The translations under genes and the position numbers were made by a program. The notes beneath the pieces are model-generated. The model was given only the letters and a program-made list of their open reading frames with translations, was not told the origin of the DNA and did not search any database. DNA of 52,927 bases from Acidobacteriota bacterium (GTDB taxonomy: Bacteria; Acidobacteriota; Terriglobia; Bryobacterales; Bryobacteraceae): NCBI GenBank assembly GCA_947470805.1, contig CANIVU010000057.1, positions 1 through 52,927 of the forward strand, read 5' to 3'. Of this stretch, positions 26,721-35,664 are shown in pieces. Position 1 is the stretch's first letter, and each line of letters starts with the position of its first letter.

Positions 26721-27215
26721 ATGGCAGAAGAAACGCTCGAAAAACGCCGCGGCTTCCTGGTCGGTTCCATCGCCGCCATGATGGGAACGATCAGCGCCGC
26801 ACTTGGCCTCCCAGCCCTCGGTTATTTGCTCGTCCCCGGTCGCGAAAAGAAAAAGTCGGACTGGATCGAAGCCGCCGACCTAAGTAAGTTGATGGTTAAT
26901 CAGCCCGAACAGATTATCTTCAACCGTGTTCGCCGCGATGGCTGGAAAGTGGTCACCGAAAAGGCCGCCGCCTGGGTCGTCAAAACCGGCGAGTCGCAGG
27001 TCGTCGCCTTCTCCCCCGTGTGTACCCACCTGGGCTGCGCCGTCAGTTGGAACTCGGGCGACAAGACCTTCGCCTGCCCCTGCCATACCTCGTCCTTCAG
27101 TCCCGATGGCAAAGTGGTCGCCGGCCCCGCTCCGCGCCCCCTCGACCGCTTCGACGTCCGCGTCGACGGCATCAAAGTCCTCCTCGGCGACGTCAAGAAA
27201 TCGGCGGAAGGATAA
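26721..27215 (+). CDS. Rieske [2Fe-2S] subunit of cytochrome bc complex
   Basis: 164 residues. The N-terminus EKRRGFLVGSIAAMMGTISAALGLPALGYLLVPG is a membrane anchor with a twin-arginine-like RR-G-F motif. The C-terminal cluster-binding motifs are CTHLGCAV and CPCHTSSFSPDGKVVAGPAPRPL, giving the two Cys and two His ligands and the disulfide cysteines. It oxidises quinol on the periplasmic face and passes electrons to the cytochrome c part encoded by the next gene, which starts five bases later. Confidence 0.95.
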   Translation: MAEETLEKRRGFLVGSIAAMMGTISAALGLPALGYLLVPGREKKKSDWIEAADLSKLMVNQPEQIIFNRVRRDGWKVVTEKAAAWVVKTGESQVVAFSPVCTHLGCAVSWNSGDKTFACPCHTSSFSPDGKVVAGPAPRPLDRFDVRVDGIKVLLGDVKKSAEG

Positions 27216-27219
27216 CCCC

Positions 27220-28791
27220 ATGATCAACTCCGTCCTGGACTGGGTCGAAGACCGCACCGGAGCTGTCTCCGGCGTCAAACATTTCCTCTATGAGGACATC
27301 CCCGCCTCCAGCGGCTGGCACCAGGTGCTCGGCTCGGTGGCCATGTTCTGCTTCCTCGTGCAAATCGTCACCGGCATCCTGCTGGCGTTAAACTACGCTC
27401 CGACGCCGCCGGACGCCCATGCCAGCCTGCGCTTCATCTTGACCGAACTCACCAGCGGCCGCCTCATCCGCGGACTCCACCACTGGGGCGCCAGCATGAT
27501 GATCGTCGTCGTCGGCATGCATCTGCTACAGACGTTCCTCTGGGGCGCCTACAAAAAGCCCCGCGAAGCCACCTGGATGCTCGGCGTTATTCTTCTGCTG
27601 CTGACTCTCGGCTTCGGCCTCACCGGCTACCTGCTCCCCTGGGACAACCGCGCGTACTGGGGCACCGTCGTCACCACGCAGATCACCGCCAAAGCCCCCA
27701 TCGCCGGCCCCTATATTCTCCGCTTGATGGGCAGTGAGGACGGCAATATCGGCGTCCAGACCTTTGCCCGTTTCTACGGTGCCCACGTGCTGCTGCTTCC
27801 GCCCTTGATGATGCTCCTCGTCGGCCTCCACGTCTTCCTCGTGCGCAAGCACGGCGTCGCCCCGGCCCCTGTCGAAACCGAACCCAAGAAGAAGTTCTTC
27901 CCCGGCCAGGTGTTCAAAGATACCGTCGCCATCTTCATCATGTTCTCCATCCTGTTCGCGCTCGCGACCATGGTCCGTGTCCCGCTCGGCAAAATTGCCG
28001 ACCCCACCGATACAACCTACATCCCGCGCCCCGAATGGTACTTCCTCTTCCTCTTTCAGCTCCTGAAGTTCTTCGAAGGCCCGCTCGAAATCATCGGCTC
28101 CATGGTCCTCCCCGGTGTGGCCGTCGGGCTGTTATTCGCGACTCCGTTTATCGATCGCGGCGCCGCCATCAAGCTCCGCCAGCGGACCTTTGCCATCGGC
28201 ATCGTTCTCTTCGCCGCCATCGGCTGGGGCAGTTTGACCACCGCCGCCATGCGCTCCACACCGCATAAGGAGCCCTATCAGAGCTTCACCGCCGAAGAAG
28301 TCGCCGCCGTCGGCAGCTTCCGTCAGGGCCAATGCTGGCAGTGCCACGGAGTCACGCCCGGTGACATGAAGGCCGGTCCGAACCTGGCCGACATCGCCGT
28401 CCACGAAGAGCGCGACGCCCTCGTCGCCCACTTCCAGAAGAACGCTGGCAACCGCGGTCTCAAGGATCTGCAGTTCCGCCAACTGGCCACCTTCATGCGC
28501 AAGCTCGACGATGAAAGCGTCGTCGCCATCGCCTCCACGCCCATCAACGTGGTGAGCGGCGCCCAGATGTACATGAAGAACAACTGCGGCGTCTGCCACT
28601 CCATCAACTCGGCTGGCGGCAAATCCGGTCCGCCCCTGAATGGCGTCGCCAAACGCCGCGACCGCACCTGGCTCGAAGGCCACTTCGGCGACCCGCAGAA
28701 GTTCTCCCCAGGTTCCATGATGCCCGCTTACAAATTCGAGCGCGCCGACATGGACAGTATGCTAGCTTACATGGAGACGCTGAAGGACTAG
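27220..28791 (+). CDS. Cytochrome b fused to diheme cytochrome c
   Basis: 523-residue quinol oxidase subunit. Residues ~1-355 are a full cytochrome b: helix pairs with heme histidines (GLHHWGASMMIVVVGMHLL, YGAHVLLLPPLMMLLVGLHVF), the quinol-site motif PEWYFLFLFQLLKF, and the extra C-terminal helices of subunit IV. The last ~155 residues form a diheme cytochrome c with CWQCH (~372) and CGVCH (~452), each followed by downstream Met candidates such as GSMMPAYKF. The fusion replaces a separate cytochrome c1. The start ATG is five bases after the Rieske stop; the frame is open further upstream but overlaps that gene. Confidence 0.93.
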   Translation: MINSVLDWVEDRTGAVSGVKHFLYEDIPASSGWHQVLGSVAMFCFLVQIVTGILLALNYAPTPPDAHASLRFILTELTSGRLIRGLHHWGASMMIVVVGMHLLQTFLWGAYKKPREATWMLGVILLLLTLGFGLTGYLLPWDNRAYWGTVVTTQITAKAPIAGPYILRLMGSEDGNIGVQTFARFYGAHVLLLPPLMMLLVGLHVFLVRKHGVAPAPVETEPKKKFFPGQVFKDTVAIFIMFSILFALATMVRVPLGKIADPTDTTYIPRPEWYFLFLFQLLKFFEGPLEIIGSMVLPGVAVGLLFATPFIDRGAAIKLRQRTFAIGIVLFAAIGWGSLTTAAMRSTPHKEPYQSFTAEEVAAVGSFRQGQCWQCHGVTPGDMKAGPNLADIAVHEERDALVAHFQKNAGNRGLKDLQFRQLATFMRKLDDESVVAIASTPINVVSGAQMYMKNNCGVCHSINSAGGKSGPPLNGVAKRRDRTWLEGHFGDPQKFSPGSMMPAYKFERADMDSMLAYMETLKD

Positions 28792-28802
28792 ATTTATTTT
28801 GC

Positions 28803-29417
28803 ATGAGTGAATCCAACGCGGGCACGTCACGCGTACCGTCGACCAGGGGGGCCTCACCGGTTTCCGATCGATGGTCTCTGATCGTGATGCGAATCGCGAC
28901 AGGTGACTCGGGCGCCCTCTCTGATTTCTACGATGAGGCGAACCGCTACGTGCACGCGATAGCTCTGCGTATTCTCCGCGACCCCGATGAAGCCGACGAG
29001 ATAACCCTCGACGTCTTCCAACAGGTATGGCGTCTGGCCGGCAGTTACAACCCGGATCGCTGCGCCGTCACCAGTTGGCTCGGCATGATGGCCCGCAGCC
29101 GTGCGCTCGACCGCTGGCGCTCCATCCAGGCCCGTCGCCGCCTAATCGCGCCCGAACAGCCCGAAGGTCTCGAACACGTCTCCCCGGCCGACGGCCCGGA
29201 GACGCTCCTGGCCACAGCCCAACAGCAGCAGCGCCTACGCCAGGCGCTGCGCGTCCTGCCCGACGAGCAACGTCAAATGATCTCGCTCGCCTTTTGGGAA
29301 GGCCTAAGCCATTCCGAAGTCGCCTCCCGTACCGGCGTCCCATTAGGAACCGTAAAGACCCGCATCCGCCTCGGCATGCTCAAATTAAGGGAGGAACTCG
29401 AACATGCCGGAAATTAG
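28803..29417 (+). CDS. ECF RNA polymerase sigma factor (SigK/RpoE-like)
   Basis: 204 residues. Region 2: LSDFYDEANRYVHAIALRILRDPDEADEITLDVFQQVWRLA with SWLGMMARSRALDRWRS. Region 4: LRVLPDEQRQMISLAFWEGLSHSEVASRTGVPLGTVKTRIRLGMLKLRE. The next gene, a cupin anti-sigma factor, overlaps its end by 14 bases, so this is a SigK/ChrR-type stress pair. It lies 11 bases after the cytochrome b/c gene and may be read through from it, which would link respiratory state and the stress response (inference). Confidence 0.92.
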   Translation: MSESNAGTSRVPSTRGASPVSDRWSLIVMRIATGDSGALSDFYDEANRYVHAIALRILRDPDEADEITLDVFQQVWRLAGSYNPDRCAVTSWLGMMARSRALDRWRSIQARRRLIAPEQPEGLEHVSPADGPETLLATAQQQQRLRQALRVLPDEQRQMISLAFWEGLSHSEVASRTGVPLGTVKTRIRLGMLKLREELEHAGN

Positions 29418-29997
29418 CGAACAGGCCGCCCTCTACGCCATCGGCGCCCTTAGCGGCGCGGAGCGCGACGACTTCGAGCGCCTCCTGGCCGCCGGCGACC
29501 CATCCGCGACCGCGGAAGTCGAAAAGTTCCAAGCCCTGGCCGAAGCCCTGGTCGACGCGACCCCCATCCCAGCCCCTCGCCCCAACATCAAGGACCGCCT
29601 CCTAGCCACCGCGACGAAATCCAAACCGGCCGGCTTCAACGAACCCGAACCCGGCGTCCACGTCCTGCGTAAAGGCGACGGCACGTGGCGCGAAACCGGC
29701 TACCCCGGTGTAACGACGAAGATCCTGCACCTGGAAAAAGAAACTCGCATGGCGACGACTCTGCTGCGTCTGGAGCCCGGCGCCAAATATCCTCCGCACC
29801 ATCACACCCAGATGGAGCAATGCCTGGTCCTGACCGGCGATGTGCGCCTGGGTGACAACGTCCACATCCACGCCGGCGACTACGAAAAGGCCCTCCCCGG
29901 CACTGACCACGAATACCTCACCAGCGACACCGGCTGCGAACTCCTCATCCTCTCCTGCCTAGAAGACGAAATCAAAACCGTGTCACACACAATTTGA
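29404..29997 (+). CDS. ChrR-like cupin anti-sigma factor; C-terminus made by a repeat
   Basis: 197 residues. The N-terminal ~75 residues are the helical anti-sigma part (ALYAIGALSGAERDDFERLL), without the H-x3-C-x2-C zinc motif. The C-terminal ~110 residues are a cupin with metal ligands in PPHHHTQMEQCLVL and HIHAGDYEKA. ChrR-type proteins hold their ECF sigma factor until singlet oxygen, peroxide or other stress is sensed. The last residues T-V-S-H-T-I and the stop are encoded by a copy of the 18-bp repeat at 29977-29994, so the original end of the gene was probably replaced by insertion. Confidence 0.8.
   Translation: MPEISEQAALYAIGALSGAERDDFERLLAAGDPSATAEVEKFQALAEALVDATPIPAPRPNIKDRLLATATKSKPAGFNEPEPGVHVLRKGDGTWRETGYPGVTTKILHLEKETRMATTLLRLEPGAKYPPHHHTQMEQCLVLTGDVRLGDNVHIHAGDYEKALPGTDHEYLTSDTGCELLILSCLEDEIKTVSHTI
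29977..29994 (+). repeat. 18-bp direct repeat, copy 1
   Basis: ACCGTGTCACACACAATT, preceded by four A. Its centre GTGT-C-ACAC is a short palindrome. It forms the last codons of the cupin anti-sigma gene in one direction and the last codons of the transposase (N-C-V-stop) in the other. Confidence 0.9.
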
Positions 29998-30681
29998 TCC
30001 GCCTGTCGCTGCCGCCCGTTTGGGCCGGCCCGGACCGCGTACTTCCAGCGTTCGTCCATACTGCTTTTCCAGCTGCTTTACATAATCCGGACTGCCCGCG
30101 ACCGTTCCCAGCATCGTCGCCCGGCGTAGCACCGCCAACTGCTCGGCGTCCTCCTCCGCCTTCAGGATTTCCCGCCACTCACTCGGCGTGTACATCCGCA
30201 GAAATTCCGCAACCTCCAGGAATCGCGGATACTCGACCACCCCAGCATGCGCCGCTGCACTCGACCACCGATACTCCGTCGCATCCGTTACGATCCCGGC
30301 CCGAACCGGATTCAAATCCACATAAGCCAGCGCCGTTCGGTAATGTTTATCGGCCATCGACGCCGATCCGAACCGCCCCTGCAGTACGTGCCCTTTTCGC
30401 TCATACCGCTCGTTTATCGTCCGTGCAAACTTTGAATTCAGCGAGTGCATCATGTCTGACACCCCGCGATCCCTCTCTGGAATCAGCACCAGATGGTAGT
30501 GGTTAGACAGCAAGCAGTAGCCGATAATCCGGTTCCCACACTCGCCGGCATACCGCCCCAACATGTCCAAAAAGAAGGAATAATCCGAGTCCTCGGTAAA
30601 CACCCTCCCTCGGAAATTCCCTCGTTGCGTCACATGAACCGGCACCCCCGCCGGCGTAAATCGATCAGGCCGTGGCATCAC
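29983..30681 (-). CDS. REP-associated tyrosine transposase (TnpA-REP, Y1 family)
   Basis: 232-residue Y1 transposase. The H-x-H nuclease motif is CLLSNHYHLVLIPE, and the catalytic Tyr lies in RTALAYVDLNPVRAG. The N-terminus PRPDRFTPAGVPVHVTQRGNFRGRVF is typical. Such single-copy domesticated transposases act on short extragenic repeats. Here the gene lies between two direct copies of an 18-bp repeat (29977 and 30719), and its stop codon falls inside one. It looks intact. The C-terminal region (EVRGPGRPKRAA) is an AT-hook-like basic tail. Confidence 0.9.
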   Translation of the reverse strand: MMPRPDRFTPAGVPVHVTQRGNFRGRVFTEDSDYSFFLDMLGRYAGECGNRIIGYCLLSNHYHLVLIPERDRGVSDMMHSLNSKFARTINERYERKGHVLQGRFGSASMADKHYRTALAYVDLNPVRAGIVTDATEYRWSSAAAHAGVVEYPRFLEVAEFLRMYTPSEWREILKAEEDAEQLAVLRRATMLGTVAGSPDYVKQLEKQYGRTLEVRGPGRPKRAAATGGSNCV

Positions 30682-30718
30682 TTAAGTAGTGCCCGCCACC
30701 TCCAATTCCTCTCAAAAA

Positions 30719-30736
30719 ACCGTGTCACACACAATT
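30719..30736 (+). repeat. 18-bp direct repeat, copy 2
   Basis: ACCGTGTCACACACAATT, identical to copy 1, preceded by five A. The ltaE stop codon (30735-30737, minus) uses its last two bases. Confidence 0.9.
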
Positions 30737-31769
30737 AATTTCCCGACGCCGCCACCCCCCGAACCGCCTCCACCGCCCGTGCACACGCCGCCCGATCCAC
30801 ATCAAAATGCGTCAACAGCCGCAACCGCCCCACCCCGTACGCCGAATTAATCAACACCCCCCGCTCCTTCAACCGCGCACTAAACTCCGGCCCGCTCAAC
30901 CCCGTCCCGTTCACATCAAAAAACAAAATATTCGTCTCCGGCGCCCGCTCCACCTTAACCCCCGGAATCGCCGCCAACTCCCGCGCCAAATACTGACAAT
31001 TCTCGTGATCCTCCCCCAACCGCCCCGCCATCTTCTCCAGCCCAATCAACCCAGCCGCCGCCAAAATCCCCGCCTGCCGCATCCCGCCCCCCAACCGCTT
31101 CCGCAACAGCCGCCCCTTATCAATCAACCGCTTCGGCCCCGCCAGCATCGACCCCACCGGCGCCCCCAAACCCTTCGACAAACAGAACATCACCGTATCG
31201 ACCGGCGCTACAACCGTCGAAACCGGTACCCCCAACGCCGCCGCCGCGTTAAACACCCTCGCCCCGTCCATATGCACCGGCAGGCCCAACTTGTGCGCCT
31301 CCTCGCAAATCTCCCGTAGCGTGTCCAACGGGTACACCGTCCCCCCCGCCATATTGTGCGTATTTTCGACCTCAATCAACCCCGTCGGCGCCGCATGAGG
31401 CCCCAAAGGACGCACCTGCTCATAAATCGACGACCAACTCAAAATCCCCGTCTCCGCCACCACCGCCCGCGCCAGACACCCCGTAAACCAGGCCATCATC
31501 GACAGCTCATAATTCAAAATGTGCGCCCGCGACTCGCAGATCACCTCCTGCCCATGCTCGGTATGCACCTTAATGCCGATCGTGTTCCCCATCGTCCCCG
31601 TCGGCACCAGCAGTGCGGCCTCTTTACCCATCAGCGCCGCCGCCCGCTCTTCCAGCAGGTTAATGGTAGGGTCCTCCCCATACACATCGTCGCCAACGAC
31701 AGCCTCCGCCATCGCCCGCCGCATCTCCGCCGTAGGCCGAGTCACCGTGTCGCTGCGCAAATCGATCAT
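30735..31769 (-). CDS. ltaE: Low-specificity L-threonine aldolase
   Basis: 344-residue fold-type I PLP enzyme splitting threonine or allo-threonine to glycine and acetaldehyde. Markers: [12 protein letters not shown] at the start, [33 protein letters not shown] (Asp binding the PLP ring), and [14 protein letters not shown] with the Schiff-base Lys (~198). Its ATG overlaps the hemW stop (31766-31769), so it is translated as the last gene of cyaY-hemW-ltaE. The stop codon lies in a copy of the 18-bp repeat, and the final residues VAASGN may be altered by that insertion. Confidence 0.93.
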   Translation of the reverse strand: MIDLRSDTVTRPTAEMRRAMAEAVVGDDVYGEDPTINLLEERAAALMGKEAALLVPTGTMGNTIGIKVHTEHGQEVICESRAHILNYELSMMAWFTGCLARAVVAETGILSWSSIYEQVRPLGPHAAPTGLIEVENTHNMAGGTVYPLDTLREICEEAHKLGLPVHMDGARVFNAAAALGVPVSTVVAPVDTVMFCLSKGLGAPVGSMLAGPKRLIDKGRLLRKRLGGGMRQAGILAAAGLIGLEKMAGRLGEDHENCQYLARELAAIPGVKVERAPETNILFFDVNGTGLSGPEFSARLKERGVLINSAYGVGRLRLLTHFDVDRAACARAVEAVRGVAASGN

Positions 31770-32848
31770 AGTAAAAACTCCTGAAAAACGTCGTTAGAAA
31801 GCAGAATACCGCGATCCGTCAATCGCACCCGTTCGCCCACCCGTTCCAATAGCCCCATCCCCAAAAACCGTTCCAACGCCGCCCCATGCACCACAGCATC
31901 GGACTCCGAAAAAACCACCCCTTCCCGCAACCGCAACCCCACAAAAAACCGCTCCTCCAAAGAATTCGCGGCACTTTCGGAACCCCGCACAGCCGCCGCC
32001 GAAACATAATCCGCCGCCAACTCCACGTTCTGCCAACGCCGCCCCCCCGCAAACGAATGCGCATCCGCCCCAAACCCCACATACGGATCTAACTTCCAAT
32101 ACTTCAAGTTGTGCCGCGACTCCCGCCCCGCCCGCGCAAAATTGGAAATCTCATACCGCATCACCCCGGCCTCTTCTAGCCGCGCCACCGCCATCTCATA
32201 CATCGAAGCAATCGGGTCATCCCCCGGAATGTCCCGCGCCCCGTACCGCCCGCCGTTATTCAAAATCTCCAAGCCCAACCGGCTGTCCTCATCCACCTCC
32301 AGCATGTATACCGAAACATGCGGCGGATCCAGCGCCAACGCCCCGTCCAGCGATGCCGCGAACGATTCCACCGTCTGCCCCGCCAACCCCGCAATCAAGT
32401 CGATATTAAAATCGTCAATCCCGCCAGCCCGCAGCGCCGCCACATCGGCCGCCACCGTCGTCGCCGTATGCTTCCGCCCCGTCCGACGCAACTCCAAATC
32501 CACGAAGGACTGCACACCCAAACTCACCCGGTTAATCCCGCAGTCAACCCACCCAGCAATCTTCGCGGCGTCAAACGACCCCGGCGCCGCCTCCATCGTA
32601 GCCTCCGCCCAAGGCCGCCCCGGCACGCCCCCCAACAACCCCGCCAGCACCGAAACCTCCATCTGGCTCGGCGTCCCACCACCCAAATAAACCGTGTCCG
32701 GCACAAACGGCCAGTCAAACGCGCGAATCTCCGCCTCCACCCGCGCCGCGTACGCCCCCTCCAACTCCCGCGGGAATACCCCGGAAGCAAAGTTGCAATA
32801 CGTGCACTTCTGCGCGCAAAACGGCCAGGAAATGTAAACTCCAGCCAT
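31766..32848 (-). CDS. hemW: HemW-type radical SAM protein (heme chaperone)
   Basis: 360 residues. The radical SAM cluster motif C-x3-C-x2-C is [11 protein letters not shown] near the N-terminus, followed by [21 protein letters not shown] and [20 protein letters not shown], a signature of HemW rather than HemN. HemW binds heme and delivers it to respiratory enzymes; older annotation calls it oxygen-independent coproporphyrinogen oxidase. The neighbour upstream is cyaY (five bases away), consistent with iron/heme handling. Overlaps ltaE by four bases. Confidence 0.93.
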   Translation of the reverse strand: MAGVYISWPFCAQKCTYCNFASGVFPRELEGAYAARVEAEIRAFDWPFVPDTVYLGGGTPSQMEVSVLAGLLGGVPGRPWAEATMEAAPGSFDAAKIAGWVDCGINRVSLGVQSFVDLELRRTGRKHTATTVAADVAALRAGGIDDFNIDLIAGLAGQTVESFAASLDGALALDPPHVSVYMLEVDEDSRLGLEILNNGGRYGARDIPGDDPIASMYEMAVARLEEAGVMRYEISNFARAGRESRHNLKYWKLDPYVGFGADAHSFAGGRRWQNVELAADYVSAAAVRGSESAANSLEERFFVGLRLREGVVFSESDAVVHGAALERFLGMGLLERVGERVRLTDRGILLSNDVFQEFLL

Positions 32849-32853
32849 GAATG

Positions 32854-33180
32854 CTAGAGCACAACCTCTTCGCCCAATTGAGTGCTGATGTGCTGCCCCA
32901 TCAGTTCCAACAGCGTCACGCCGCCCAGCGTAAACGCCCCCACCGGCTCATCCCAATCGAGTTTAAAACTCTTCGAATGGGCCGACACCCAAATCTGCCG
33001 CACCGGCGCGTTCGGGCTGACAACGAATTTCCCCGGCGGTTCGTCGAATTCCACCGTCAAAGCCCCATTGTTCATATCCGCGTCGAATTCAAACGACTCG
33101 CCCGCCCGCGTCAGCGCCTTGAAAAGCGAATCCAATGCCCCATCGGCAACCCGGCGAAATGTGGTTTCGTCAATCATCAC
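32854..33180 (-). CDS. cyaY: Frataxin-like iron-binding protein CyaY
   Basis: 108 residues matching the frataxin fold: an acidic first helix (ETTFRRVADGALDSLFKAL), then strands FEFDADMNNGALTVEFDE, GKFVVSPNAPVRQIWVSAHSKSFKLDWD, and the last helix LLELMGQHISTQLGEEV. Frataxins bind ferrous iron and modulate Fe-S cluster assembly. Two adjacent ATGs (33180, 33177) are possible. It is first in the cyaY-hemW-ltaE operon and divergent from bshC. Identification is by the I-W-[VL]-S core and layout, without a database check. Confidence 0.8.
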   Translation of the reverse strand: MMIDETTFRRVADGALDSLFKALTRAGESFEFDADMNNGALTVEFDEPPGKFVVSPNAPVRQIWVSAHSKSFKLDWDEPVGAFTLGGVTLLELMGQHISTQLGEEVVL

Positions 33181-33253
33181 TTTAGACGTTAACAGATACC
33201 TGCGACGAATGAATTGAAACAGGCATCTGATAGCCTGTACTAGACGGACCCGG

Positions 33254-34822
33254 ATGGAACAACACTGTATACGCCACGACCAACTCCCAGGCGCTTCTCG
33301 CCTGTTCGCGGACCTGTTGTACCACTACGACCGCGTTTCCCACCTCTACCACCACGCCCCCTACGACCCCGACTCCTACCTGCAGGCCGCAAAAGAAATC
33401 GTCTACCCCGCCGACCGCCGCGCCGCCATCGTCGCCGCCCTGCGCCAGTCCAACCCCAACAACCCGTCCATCGATAAGCTCGCCAACCCCAACACCGTCG
33501 CCGTCGTCACCGGCCAACAAGTCGGCCTCTTCGGCGGCCCGCTCTACACAATCTTCAAAGCGCTAGCCGCCGTCAAACTGGCAAAAACTCTGTCGGACCG
33601 CGGCACCTGCGCCGTCCCCGTCTTCTGGTTCGCCACCGAAGATCACGACCTCGCCGAAATCAACGTCTCCTGGGCCTTCAATGCCGCTGGCCAGCCCGAA
33701 AGCTACACCACCAAATCGGTCAACCCCACCAACGGCCCCGTCGGCAACATCCCTCTCCGCGACATCCCGCTCGATGCGGTACGCCAGACGCTGATCGGCA
33801 TGCCCTATGCCGACGAAGCTATGTCCCTCGCCGAGTCGGCCTACAAAGACGGCGCCACCTTCGCCACCAGCTTCCGCAGCTTCGTAGAGACGCTCCTAAA
33901 GCCCTACAACATGATCTACCTGGATCCCCTCGATCCAGCCATCCGCCAGATCGCTGCGCCCTTCCTGAGTCGCGCCCTGAGCCTCTCAAAAGATCTCGTC
34001 GCCCAGGTCCAAAAGCGAACCCAGGAGCTGGAAGCCGCCGGCTACCACGGCCAGGTTCATCTGGAATCGAACGCCTCCCTCCTCTTCACCCTGGAAAACG
34101 GCAAGCGCGTCGCGCTCAAGCGCACAGGCGAAACCTTCAACGATCGCACCCTCGCCGATCTCCAAGCGAAGCCCGAACTCCTCAGCCCCAACGCCATCCT
34201 CCGCCCCGTCATGCAGGACTTCCTCCTGCCCACCGTCGCCTACCTCGGCGGCCCCGCGGAACTGGCCTACTTCGCCCAAAGCGAACCCCTCTATCAAACT
34301 CTCCTGGGCCGCATGCCCGTCGTCGCCCACCGTGCGTCGTTCACCCTCTACAGCCACCGCGTCGCCAAGATCGCCAAGCGCTACCAACTCGCCCTCAAGG
34401 ACATCGCCGTCCCCGACGTCACCCTCCGCGAACGCATGGCCCGCCACCTGGTCCCGGAAAACATCACCGGCCAGTTCGCCTCCTCCCGCGTAACGATCGA
34501 AGCCGAACTAAAAAAACTCTCCACCTCCGTGAAAGGCTTCGATCCCGGCCTCGACAAAGTCTTCGAAAAGAGCAGCGCCAAGGTGCTCTACCAGATCGGC
34601 AAAATGGAGCAAAAAACGGCAAGGGAGGCCATGCGCCGCGACGCCCGCGCCACCGCCGACGCCGAGTACATCCATAACGCCATCTACCCCCACCGCCACC
34701 TGCAGGAGCGCATGTACGGCATCCTCCCGTTCCTGGCCACCTACGGCATGGACCTGGTCGAACGCATCTACGAATGCGTCGAACCCACCTGCCCCGATCA
34801 TCAGGTCTTAACCGTCGACTGA
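33254..34822 (+). CDS. bshC: Bacillithiol biosynthesis cysteine-adding enzyme BshC
   Basis: 522 residues of the BshC/YllA family, proposed to ligate cysteine to glucosaminyl-malate in the last step of bacillithiol synthesis. Family landmarks: VVTGQQVGLFGGPLYTIFKALAAVKLAK, VPVFWFATEDHDLAEIN, YLDPLDPAIRQ, LLPTVAYLGGPAELAYFAQ and KRDARATADAEYIHNAIYPHRHLQER-like end. Together with frataxin and HemW next door it makes a thiol/iron/heme neighbourhood. bshA and bshB are not in the window. The start follows a promoter gap of 73 bases shared with cyaY. Confidence 0.93.
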   Translation: MEQHCIRHDQLPGASRLFADLLYHYDRVSHLYHHAPYDPDSYLQAAKEIVYPADRRAAIVAALRQSNPNNPSIDKLANPNTVAVVTGQQVGLFGGPLYTIFKALAAVKLAKTLSDRGTCAVPVFWFATEDHDLAEINVSWAFNAAGQPESYTTKSVNPTNGPVGNIPLRDIPLDAVRQTLIGMPYADEAMSLAESAYKDGATFATSFRSFVETLLKPYNMIYLDPLDPAIRQIAAPFLSRALSLSKDLVAQVQKRTQELEAAGYHGQVHLESNASLLFTLENGKRVALKRTGETFNDRTLADLQAKPELLSPNAILRPVMQDFLLPTVAYLGGPAELAYFAQSEPLYQTLLGRMPVVAHRASFTLYSHRVAKIAKRYQLALKDIAVPDVTLRERMARHLVPENITGQFASSRVTIEAELKKLSTSVKGFDPGLDKVFEKSSAKVLYQIGKMEQKTAREAMRRDARATADAEYIHNAIYPHRHLQERMYGILPFLATYGMDLVERIYECVEPTCPDHQVLTVD

Positions 34823-34834
34823 TAGAATGGCGCC

Positions 34835-35599
34835 ATGCGCCCCAACGCCGTAAAGCAGGCCCTTGCCGAAGGAAAGACCGTCCTCGGAACCTCCTACGGG
34901 CAACTCCGTGACCCCGAAATCGCCCGCCTCCTAAAGGCCGGTGGCTTCGATTACGTCTACCTCGACGGCGAGCACGGCGGCTTCGGCATTGAGACGATCC
35001 AGGACATCTGCCGCACCGCCAGCCTCTGCGGCCTGACGGTCTTCACCCGTGTAGCCGACATGCAATACGCGCTGGTGGCCCGCGCCCTCGATTGCGGCTC
35101 CGACGGCGTCATCTTCCCCAGAGTCGAATCCCCCAAACTTTTAGAAGAAGCCGTCAGCTGGTGCAAATTTCCGCCGGTCGGCATCCGCGGCTTCGGCCTG
35201 ACGGTGATGCAGTCCAACTACGAACCCGTAACGATCCCACAGATGATCGCCCACCGCAACGAAAACGGCATGGTGATCCTGCAAATCGAAACGGTGAAGG
35301 CACTGGAAATACGCGACGAACTGCTCAGCGTGAAAGGCCTCGACGTAGTCATGGTCGGCCCCGTCGACCTGTCGATCTCGCTCGGCATCCCCGGCGAATT
35401 CGAGCACCCCAAATTCCTAGCCGCCCTGGACCAAATCCGCGACACCTGCGAAGCGAAAGGAATCGTCCCCGGCATCCAATGCCGAGGCGTAGCGTTGAGC
35501 AAGGCCTGCAAAGAGCGCGGCTACCGGTTCCTCGGCACGAGCAACGAGTGGAACCTCCTCCTCGAAAAAACCCGCGAAACCGTCGCCGCCCTCAAATAA
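34835..35599 (+). CDS. HpcH/HpaI-type aldolase
   Basis: 254-residue class II pyruvate-dependent aldolase. Typical pieces: YVYLDGEHGGFGIETI, ALDCGSDGVIFPRVESPKLLEEAVSWCKFPPVGIRGFG, ILQIETVKALE and LDVVMVGPVDLSISLG (metal Glu/Asp and substrate Arg). It cleaves 4-hydroxy-2-oxo acids or 2-keto-3-deoxy sugar acids; the exact substrate is unknown. It is 12 bases downstream of bshC. The TAA stop directly abuts a copy of the 18-bp repeat. Confidence 0.9.
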   Translation: MRPNAVKQALAEGKTVLGTSYGQLRDPEIARLLKAGGFDYVYLDGEHGGFGIETIQDICRTASLCGLTVFTRVADMQYALVARALDCGSDGVIFPRVESPKLLEEAVSWCKFPPVGIRGFGLTVMQSNYEPVTIPQMIAHRNENGMVILQIETVKALEIRDELLSVKGLDVVMVGPVDLSISLGIPGEFEHPKFLAALDQIRDTCEAKGIVPGIQCRGVALSKACKERGYRFLGTSNEWNLLLEKTRETVAALK

Positions 35600-35617
35600 A
35601 CCGTGTCACACACGATT
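35600..35617 (+). repeat. 18-bp direct repeat, copy 3
   Basis: ACCGTGTCACACACGATT, one base different from copies 1 and 2. It begins on the base after the aldolase stop codon. Confidence 0.88.
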
Positions 35618-35664
35618 TAATTCGCCTAACCCCTTTCTTTCCATCGCCACCCCCTCGAAAAAAA

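Larger units (their letters stand above)
29977..30736. mobile_element. Transposase unit bounded by direct 18-bp repeats
   Basis: The 760-base segment from the first to the second 18-bp repeat carries only the Y1 transposase. It separates the plus-strand anti-sigma gene from the minus-strand ltaE gene, and both host genes now end within repeat sequence. Identical repeats in the same orientation at both edges suggest the boundaries of an inserted unit. The exact ends cannot be fixed without an empty-site genome. Confidence 0.5.

Noticed and set aside
30807-32857. Plus-strand Pro/Arg-rich frames over ltaE and hemW
   Set aside because: Shadow frames caused by C-rich plus-strand composition.
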